NCBI RefSeq assembly: GCF_024168645.1
Contig: NZ_JALJWF010000001.1
Coordinates: forward strand, 2,471,001-2,535,000
Reading direction: 5' to 3'
DNA length: 64,000 nucleotides
Source: Pseudomonas sp. GGS8
GTDB lineage: Bacteria > Pseudomonadota > Gammaproteobacteria > Pseudomonadales > Pseudomonadaceae
Made by a program: the position numbers and the translations under genes. Each line of letters begins with the position of its first letter. The first letter of the stretch is position 1. The notes below the pieces were generated by a model that was given only the letters and a program-made list of their open reading frames with translations, did not search any database and had not been told where the DNA came from. This document shows, piece after piece, positions 58,383 through 64,000 of the stretch.

Positions 58383-58805
58383 ATGAAGGCACGCATCCAA
58401 TGGGCAGGCGAAGCCATGTTCCTCGGTGAATCCGGCAGCGGTCACGTCGTGGTCATGGACGGTCCGCCCGATGCCGGCGGTCGTAACCTGGGTGTCCGGC
58501 CGATGGAAATGCTCCTGCTGGGTGTTGGCGGTTGCAGCAATTTCGACGTGGTCAGCATCCTCAAGAAGTCTCGTCAGGCCGTTGAAAGCTGCGAAGCCTT
58601 CCTTGAAGCCGAGCGTGCGACCGAAGATCCAAAGGTGTTTACCAAGATCCACATGCACTTCGTAGTCAAGGGCCGCGGGCTGAAAGAAGCCCAGGTCAAG
58701 CGCGCGATCGAGCTGTCGGCCGAGAAGTATTGCTCGGCCTCGATCATGCTCGGCGCGGCTGGCGTGGCGATTACTCACGACTACGAGATTATCGAGCTCG
58801 GTTGA
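58383..58805 (+). CDS. OsmC family protein
   Basis: The 140-residue protein is of the OsmC/YhfA type. Thiol peroxidase members use two cysteines; here they are in VGGCSNFDVV and KYCSASIML, both in the expected places. It may reduce organic hydroperoxides, but the YhfA branch has unproven activity. ATG 58383 is chosen with GGAG eight bases upstream; TTG 58377 is too close. It is divergent from vfr. Confidence 0.88.
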   Translation: MKARIQWAGEAMFLGESGSGHVVVMDGPPDAGGRNLGVRPMEMLLLGVGGCSNFDVVSILKKSRQAVESCEAFLEAERATEDPKVFTKIHMHFVVKGRGLKEAQVKRAIELSAEKYCSASIMLGAAGVAITHDYEIIELG

Positions 58806-59043
58806 ATCGACATTCAACTATCATAAAAGCGGTGCAGACTCTGGTGATCCATAGCCGACGTCTGCATAATGCGCCACTTTTTTCAGGGCAGTGATCGGTC
58901 AGCCGACAGGTCACTTGCCTGAACAGACAACCAAAATCGCCATCGCGAAGAGGTGTTAACCGTCCTACGCAGGTGCGTCGTTCGCATCTGACGGGCATGC
59001 TTGATCACGCGGCCAGCCCGCAATACATAGAGAGTTTTTAACG
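58806..59043 (+). other. speD leader region
   Basis: This 238-base gap precedes speD. CATAAT near 58866 could be a -10 box with no good -35. A long leader of about 170 bases would follow. I see no long perfect hairpin. Control of speD by polyamines through the leader is possible but not shown by the sequence. Confidence 0.35.
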
Positions 59044-59838
59044 GTGAAAAGCAAACTCAAGCTCCACGGGTTCAATAACCTGACAAAGACCTTGAGCTTC
59101 AACATCTATGACATCTGCTACGCGGAAACCCCGCAAGACCAACAGGCTTACGTCGAGTACATCAATAAAGAGTACAACGCCAAGCGCCTGACGCAGATCC
59201 TCACAGAAGTTGTCGATATCATTGGTGCCAACATCCTGAACATCGCCAGTCAGGACTATGAACCCCAGGGCGCCAGCGTCACGATTCTGATCTCTGAAGA
59301 GCCGGTGACCCCCACCGACAGTCAGATTGAAGAGTCTCCGGGCCCATTGCCCGAAATCATTCTGGCCCACCTCGACAAGAGCCACATCACGGTGCACACC
59401 TACCCGGAAATCCATCCGGTGGACGGTATCGCGACGTTCCGTGTGGACATCGACGTGTCGACCTGTGGCGTCATTTCACCGCTCAAGGCGCTCAACTTTC
59501 TGATTCACCAGTTCGATTCGGATATCGTGACTGTGGATTACCGCGTGCGCGGCTTCACCCGTGACGTTGAAGGCAAGAAGCACTTCATCGACCACGAGAT
59601 CAACTCGATCCAGAACTACCTCTCCGAAGACACCCGCGACGCGTACCAGATGACCGACGTGAACGTGTATCAGGAAAACCTGTTCCACACCAAAATGCTG
59701 CTGAAGAACTTCGAACTGGATAACTACCTGTTCGGCGACGCCACCAGCAACCTGTCTTCTGAGCAGCGTGCCCAGGTGACTGAGCGTGTGAAACACGAAA
59801 TGCTTGAAATCTTTTACGCGCGCAACATGCCGAGCTGA
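59044..59838 (+). CDS. speD: S-adenosylmethionine decarboxylase proenzyme SpeD
   Basis: SpeD provides decarboxylated SAM for spermidine synthesis. The 264 residues are of the E. coli-type proenzyme. Self-cleavage before Ser113 in [13 protein letters not shown] makes the pyruvoyl group. The start is GTG 59044 ([16 protein letters not shown]). A strong terminator follows. Confidence 0.96.
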   Translation: MKSKLKLHGFNNLTKTLSFNIYDICYAETPQDQQAYVEYINKEYNAKRLTQILTEVVDIIGANILNIASQDYEPQGASVTILISEEPVTPTDSQIEESPGPLPEIILAHLDKSHITVHTYPEIHPVDGIATFRVDIDVSTCGVISPLKALNFLIHQFDSDIVTVDYRVRGFTRDVEGKKHFIDHEINSIQNYLSEDTRDAYQMTDVNVYQENLFHTKMLLKNFELDNYLFGDATSNLSSEQRAQVTERVKHEMLEIFYARNMPS

Positions 59839-59851
59839 GATTTTCGAGTAC

Positions 59852-59888
59852 AAAAAAAGGCGACTACTTTGCGGTAGTCGCCTTTTTT
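59852..59888. terminator. speD terminator
   Basis: AAAAGGCGACTAC and GTAGTCGCCTTTT (arms ending 59866 and starting 59874) form a 13-bp stem with TTTTTT after it. It can also serve the convergent coq7 transcript. Confidence 0.92.
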
Positions 59889-59913
59889 ATTGCTTGCTTG
59901 GCACGGCCCCCGG

Positions 59914-59941
59914 TAGGAGCGAGGCTTGCCCGCGATATAGG
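59914..59941. repeat. Single REP-like element
   Basis: GGTAGGAGCGAGGCTTGCCC followed by GCGATATAGGCG is a REP of the GTAGGAGCGAGGC variant between speD and coq7. A more degenerate copy is at about 60683-60720, upstream of coq7. Confidence 0.7.
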
Positions 59942-59962
59942 CGCTGCCAAACGATGCGACCG

Positions 59963-60610
59963 TTAGATCCGATAAGTACTCTTGGTCATCACCTTGGCCA
60001 AAAGGCTCATCCCGAACTTCACCGGTGCAGGAAAGCGCAAACCCCCAGCATCCAGTGCGCTTTCGGCATGGTGCTCTTCATCGATGCGCATCTGCTCAAG
60101 GATCGCCCGGGATTTTTCGTCCTCGGGAGGCAGTTGCTCAAGGTGTTCGTTCAGGTGTTTGCAAACCTGATGCTCGGTGGCGGCAACGAAACCCAGGCTG
60201 ACTTTGTCGCTGATCAACCCGGCCACCGCGCCAATCCCGAACGACATTCCGTAGAACAGCGGATTGAGAATGCTGGTATGGCTGCCCAACTGGTGAATGC
60301 GCTGTTCGCACCAGACCAGATGGTCGATTTCCTCTTCGGCGGCATGTTCCATGGCGGCGCGCACTTGCGGCAGCCTGGCGGTCAGGGCCTGACCTTGATA
60401 CAGCGCCTGGGCACAGACTTCGCCGGTATGGTTGATGCGCATCAAGCCGGCGACGTGCCGGGTGTCCTCGTCGCTCATTTGCGCATCCGGCTGCACGATG
60501 GCAGGCGACGGACGGTAGGGCTGGCCACTGAAGGGCAGCAAAGTACGCATCGCGGCATCGGCTTGCAGCAGAAGACGGTCAATTGGCGAGTAGTGACGTT
60601 GGGTAGTCAT
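59963..60610 (-). CDS. coq7: Demethoxyubiquinone hydroxylase Coq7
   Basis: Coq7 is the di-iron monooxygenase that adds the last hydroxyl group to ubiquinone. The 215 residues have the ferritin-like ligand set: Glu in [10 protein letters not shown], EExxH as EEEIDH, Glu in ATEHQ and EEHH in DEEHHAES. The hydrophobic segments ([13 protein letters not shown] and LLAKVMTK) fit a membrane-surface enzyme. Pseudomonas uses Coq7 for this step. Confidence 0.96.
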   Translation of the reverse strand: MTTQRHYSPIDRLLLQADAAMRTLLPFSGQPYRPSPAIVQPDAQMSDEDTRHVAGLMRINHTGEVCAQALYQGQALTARLPQVRAAMEHAAEEEIDHLVWCEQRIHQLGSHTSILNPLFYGMSFGIGAVAGLISDKVSLGFVAATEHQVCKHLNEHLEQLPPEDEKSRAILEQMRIDEEHHAESALDAGGLRFPAPVKFGMSLLAKVMTKSTYRI

Positions 60611-60730
60611 GCTGACCTCCGGGAAGAATCTCGGCGGCCAGTTTAACCCAATCGGCCGGGAAGGGTTTGCGCTGGGTCATTTCCGGTGGGAGCGACACCA
60701 AGCCTTGCTCCTACAGAGACGGTTGGCGAA

Positions 60731-61069
60731 TCAACCCGGCGGCCAGTGCATCTGGCGCTGACCCAGCACATGCATATGAATGTGATAAACGGTCTGCCCG
60801 CCCAATTCATTGCAGTTCATGACCACCCGGAAACCTTCTTCACAGCCCAGTTCCAGAGCCAGACGCTGCGCGGTGAACAGAATATGCCCGGCCAGCGCCT
60901 TATCGTCCTCGGTGAGGTCGTTAAGGGTGCGTACCGGTTTCTTCGGGACCACCAGGAAATGCACGGGGGCCTGTGGCGCGATGTCGTGGAAGGCCAGTAC
61001 CTGGTCGTCCTCGTAAATGATCTTCGCCGGGATTTCCCGGTTGATGATCTTGGTGAACAGAGTATCCAC
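60731..61069 (-). CDS. hinT: HIT family nucleotide-binding protein (HinT-like)
   Basis: The 112-residue HIT protein hydrolyses adenosine phosphoramidates and AMP-lysine. The histidine triad is HIHMH at residues 96-100, followed by VLGQRQMHWPPG, the HinT C-terminal signature. It is preceded by DIAPQAPVHFLVVPKK. It lies between coq7 and an SDR gene on the same strand. Confidence 0.95.
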   Translation of the reverse strand: MDTLFTKIINREIPAKIIYEDDQVLAFHDIAPQAPVHFLVVPKKPVRTLNDLTEDDKALAGHILFTAQRLALELGCEEGFRVVMNCNELGGQTVYHIHMHVLGQRQMHWPPG

Positions 61070-61149
61070 AGCTGTTTTCTCCGTTGTTTGGCTGGCTTGA
61101 GTGTACGCATGGGCCCTGCCTGAGCCCAGTTTTTTACGTTGAAGGCTGG

Positions 61150-61938
61150 TCAGCGCGGGCAGTACGCCTTATTGACCATGCCCGCGATTGTCCGGGTCAG
61201 CCAGCGCGAGCCGAGCCGTGGCAAGAAGGCGAACCAGCGATTCAGGCGACCGGGGATGATAATGGCGCGATTTTTCTCCAGGGCGCGCACGGTATAGAGT
61301 GCGACTTCCTCTGGGCTCATCAGCAGTTTGCTCTCGCCCAGCTTGTCGGTGTTCAGTTGCGCGGTGCGGAAAAACGCCGTGCGGGTTGGGCCGGGGCAGA
61401 GCACTGACACCTTGACCGCGCATTTTTTCAGTTCGACGCGCAAGCCTTCGGAAAAACTCAGCACATAAGCCTTGCTGGCGTAATAAGTGCTCATCCAGGG
61501 GCCGGGATGGAACGCCGCAACCGAGGCGACGTTCAGAATCTGCCCGCCGCCCTGCAAGGCCATGCTGTTACCGATGGCATGACACAAGCGAGTGAGGGCC
61601 AGGATGTTCACTTCGATCAGATCCTGCTCGGTCATCCAGTCCTGGGCCAGAAATGGGCCACAGGTACCGATGCCGGCGCAGTTGACCAGCAGATCGATTT
61701 GCCGCTCACCTTCCTCCAGCTCCAGCAGAAATCCGGACAGGCGCAACGGTTCACCCAGGTCACAGGCACGAAACAATACTTCCACGCCAAAACGTTGAGT
61801 CAGTTCAATCGCAATACTTTCCAGCTGATCACGCTGTCGGGCCACCAGTAACAGGCTGCGGCCGCGCCGGGCCAGCGCTTCGGCCATTGCCAGGCCGATG
61901 CCGCTGGAAGCGCCAGTGATCAGAGCGTAACGGGTCAT
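61150..61938 (-). CDS. Short-chain dehydrogenase/reductase
   Basis: The classical SDR of 262 residues has the cofactor motif TGASSGIG, the NAG element in LVNCAGIG, and the active-site YYASK. The Arg after the glycine motif in LLLVARQRDQ suggests NADPH. The C-terminus contains a hydrophobic RWFAFLPRLGSRWLTRTIAGM part that may bind membranes. The substrate is unknown. ATG 61938 is chosen over 61950. Confidence 0.88.
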   Translation of the reverse strand: MTRYALITGASSGIGLAMAEALARRGRSLLLVARQRDQLESIAIELTQRFGVEVLFRACDLGEPLRLSGFLLELEEGERQIDLLVNCAGIGTCGPFLAQDWMTEQDLIEVNILALTRLCHAIGNSMALQGGGQILNVASVAAFHPGPWMSTYYASKAYVLSFSEGLRVELKKCAVKVSVLCPGPTRTAFFRTAQLNTDKLGESKLLMSPEEVALYTVRALEKNRAIIIPGRLNRWFAFLPRLGSRWLTRTIAGMVNKAYCPR

Positions 61939-62000
61939 GCAGTTCTCCATCGCAACAGCTCCGCGCCAGCGACGCAGGTGTCACGGGCGGGGAGCGCTGT

Positions 62001-62960
62001 TCATTCTTTTGCAGAGTCTACAGGGGGCTGGGCCGCTTCGGCTGCATCGTCGGTTGAATCTGCTGCCGAGTCGACTTCGACGGGCGCAGCTTCGACTTCA
62101 TCGGTGGTCACAGAGCTACTTTGATAGGCGCTATCAGTGGCGCTTTCATACTCATCCTGAATCGCCGTGAGACCTCCGGTCAGCCCGCCAACGAACATGA
62201 TCGCAATAAACACCAGCCACAATGAAGCCAGTACCCTGACTGCGTTGCTGTTGGGCGGCGGCGGTGCACCATAGCGATTGGCAGTGTTGTTACCCGGCAC
62301 GATCATGATCACGAACGGGAAAGCGCCCCCCACGAACGGCACAAGGTTCAACAGCCAGAGCCAGCCAGACCAGCCGATATCGTGCAGGCGCTGCACACTG
62401 AACTGAATGCTGATGAACGCGAGTATCACGATCAGAATAACGGCCAGCAGACCTGCGACAATCAGGCCGGCAGTCGAGTTGGTGCTGATGAGGCCGAAGC
62501 CGAAAATGGCCAGCACCGAGCCAATGCCCAACGTCACCAGCGTCAGAGCCATTGTCCAGGCCAGAAAGCGCAGTCGGCCGATGCGGCCACTGAAACTGAA
62601 TGCCTTGAGTGTGGCGAACTCCGGCAGCGCTTCGCCGACCGTGGCGCGTGGCGGAGCGTAGGGGGAATCGGGCTCTGCCGATGGCGGTGGGCTGACGTGA
62701 ACGTCGGACAGGTTCAGCTCGATCGAGGGTTCGGCTTGGATTCGGGCATCAATGCCGGTTTTCGTCAGCGCCTGAAGATAAGTTTGCGCGTCGGCGTGTG
62801 ACAGGTCGCGTTTGAGCGCAACCGTCCGGCCACTGAACAGGCGTTCGATGGCAGTGACATCGCTTTTGAACAGCTCGGCGAGATTGAGCTTGGCGGTGGT
62901 GGCGTCAACACCTGGCAGCAGAGCACCATCGAAGACGATCTTGAAACGGTTTTCGCTCAT
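62001..62960 (-). CDS. DUF805 membrane protein
   Basis: The 319-residue protein starts at ATG 62960 (MSENRFKIVFDGAL). The first 90 residues form a soluble domain with RLFSGRTVALKRDLSHADAQ. The DUF805 part follows (about 130-275), with FSFSGRIGRLRFLAWT, several membrane segments and the LHDIGWSGWLWLLNLVPF signature. The tail is acidic and alanine-rich. The function is unknown. Confidence 0.88.
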   Translation of the reverse strand: MSENRFKIVFDGALLPGVDATTAKLNLAELFKSDVTAIERLFSGRTVALKRDLSHADAQTYLQALTKTGIDARIQAEPSIELNLSDVHVSPPPSAEPDSPYAPPRATVGEALPEFATLKAFSFSGRIGRLRFLAWTMALTLVTLGIGSVLAIFGFGLISTNSTAGLIVAGLLAVILIVILAFISIQFSVQRLHDIGWSGWLWLLNLVPFVGGAFPFVIMIVPGNNTANRYGAPPPPNSNAVRVLASLWLVFIAIMFVGGLTGGLTAIQDEYESATDSAYQSSSVTTDEVEAAPVEVDSAADSTDDAAEAAQPPVDSAKE

Positions 62961-63050
62961 GGCCGAGGCATCCTTGTCGCGAGAGTTGTAATAGAAAGTG
63001 TAACAAGGGGAGTGTAAGGCCGGCCGGGTTGGGCTGGCCAAACTTTCCTG

Positions 63051-64000
63051 TCAGCGCGGCCAGCGCTTGGGCAGCGCTGCCGCCAGTTCCAGCGCCTTGC
63101 GGTATTCGGCGCCGAGACGTTCGACCAGTTGATCGACACTCGGCAGATCCTCGATTTCCCCGACGCCCTGGCCAGCAGACCACACGGTTTTCCAGGCTTT
63201 GGCTTCATCGTTCAACGGCTTGAGCTTGGAGCCGAAGTCCACCTCGCCCTTGTTTTGCAGCGCCGCCATGTCGAAACCGGCGGTCTCCAGGCTCTGACGC
63301 ATGAAGCTTGCTGGAACTCCCGACACCGCTGGAGTATGGACGATGTCCGCGGCTCTGGCAGTCAGGAGCATCTCCTTGTAGGCGTCAGGCGCATGACTTT
63401 CCGTGGTGCCGATAAACCGCGTACCGAAGTAGGCCAGATCCGCACCGAGCAATTGCGCAGCAAGAATCTCGTGGCCATGGTTCAGGCAGCCAGCCAGCAG
63501 CAGGGTCTTGTCGAAAAACTGGCGAATCTCGGCGATCAACGAGAACGGGCTCCAGGTCCCGGCGTGACCACCGGCCCCCGCGGCAACGGCAATCAAACCG
63601 TCGACACCGGCTTCGGCGGCTTTTTCTGCGTGTCGACGGGTTGTCACGTCGTGAAACACCAGGCCGCCATAGCTGTGTACCGAGTCGACCAGTTCCTTCA
63701 CGGCGCCGAGGCTGGTGATCACGATCGGCACTTTATGTTCGATGCAGATCTCCAGATCCGCCTGCAATCGTGGATTGCTGTGGTGGACGATCAGGTTCAC
63801 CGCGTAAGGCGCGGGGTTTTCCAGTGTCGCCAGCCCTGCTTCGATTTCTTCCAGCCAGGCTTTGAAACCGCTGCTCTCACGCTGGTTCAACGCAGGGAAA
63901 CTGCCCACCACGCCATTACGGCAGCAGGCGAGCACCAGCTCAGGGTTGGAGATCAGGAACATCGGCGCCGCCACCACGGGCAGACGCAAGCGTTGTTCGA
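63051..64000 (-). CDS. Nitronate monooxygenase (5' end beyond window)
   Basis: An FMN-dependent TIM-barrel oxygenase of the nitronate monooxygenase / 2-nitropropane dioxygenase family. The frame is open to base 64000 and reads EQRLRLPVVAAPMFLISNP at its visible start, so a few N-terminal residues are missing. Family elements are AVAAGAGGHAG for FMN phosphate, LLLAGCLNHGHEIL and GADLAYFGTRFIGTTES. The 315 visible residues are nearly the full length. A TTG at 63989 is unlikely to be the true start. Confidence 0.9.
   Translation of the reverse strand, partial: EQRLRLPVVAAPMFLISNPELVLACCRNGVVGSFPALNQRESSGFKAWLEEIEAGLATLENPAPYAVNLIVHHSNPRLQADLEICIEHKVPIVITSLGAVKELVDSVHSYGGLVFHDVTTRRHAEKAAEAGVDGLIAVAAGAGGHAGTWSPFSLIAEIRQFFDKTLLLAGCLNHGHEILAAQLLGADLAYFGTRFIGTTESHAPDAYKEMLLTARAADIVHTPAVSGVPASFMRQSLETAGFDMAALQNKGEVDFGSKLKPLNDEAKAWKTVWSAGQGVGEIEDLPSVDQLVERLGAEYRKALELAAALPKRWPR

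Overview
The window is chromosomal DNA of a Pseudomonas of the fluorescens/putida type. It is GC-rich, its gene order (pqq - davBA - rmcA - rpoD - dnaG - rpsU - tsaD ... surA - lptD ... trpE - trpGDC - vfr - speD - coq7) is as I remember it for Pseudomonas, and REP palindromes built on GTGGGAGCGGGCTTGCCCGCGA lie between many genes. No rRNA operon, CRISPR array, intact insertion sequence or prophage was seen. One tRNA gene is present.

Layout. 1-5.6 kb: PQQ biosynthesis on the minus strand, pqqF-pqqA-pqqB-pqqC-pqqD-pqqE, with pqqE cut by the window edge and the 24-codon pqqA recovered from the raw sequence. 5.7-8.9 kb: lysine to 5-aminovalerate genes davB/davA with an Lrp/AsnC regulator. 9.0-11.5 kb: a small accessory patch next to a tRNA-Ile2(CAU) gene, with a lone FtsH-peptidase-like protein, a DUF3077 gene behind a heavily structured leader, and a TumE-like toxin gene with an unrecognised partner. 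11.5-20.0 kb: the c-di-GMP protein RmcA and the macromolecular synthesis operon rpsU-dnaG-rpoD. 20.2-24.1 kb: tsaD, plsY, folB, folK, cca. 24.1-29.1 kb: the stress block prkA-yeaH-spoVR behind a candidate sigma-S promoter. 29.4-37.0 kb: glpE, then the envelope/housekeeping cluster lptD-surA-pdxA-rsmA-apaG-apaH. 37.2-40.7 kb: peptidoglycan recycling genes amgK-murU, a DjlA-like gene and a DUF3530 protein. 40.7-48.8 kb: two-component system AgtS/AgtR and ABC transporter AgtABCD, expected to import 5-aminovalerate/GABA. 49-56.7 kb: an iron alcohol dehydrogenase, rpe, gph, trpE, a decayed autotransporter esterase, then trpG-trpD-trpC. 56.7-64 kb: a lipoate-ligase-like gene, vfr, an OsmC gene, speD, coq7, hinT, an SDR, a DUF805 protein and a partial nitronate monooxygenase gene.

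How it works together. davBA make 5-aminovalerate from lysine and the agt genes, about 35 kb away, probably import it, so the window holds two parts of one catabolic route. The trp genes are split into trpE and trpGDC, and each part is preceded by the same Trp-codon-rich peptide end (RWRWRA) followed by a GC-rich hairpin. This looks like paired attenuators, and the trpE copy is the actual C-terminus of gph. The least explained parts are the DUF3077 leader (seven perfect hairpins inside an open frame coupled to the gene), the TumE-like pair beside the tRNA, and a perfect 21-bp hairpin between davA and pqqF.
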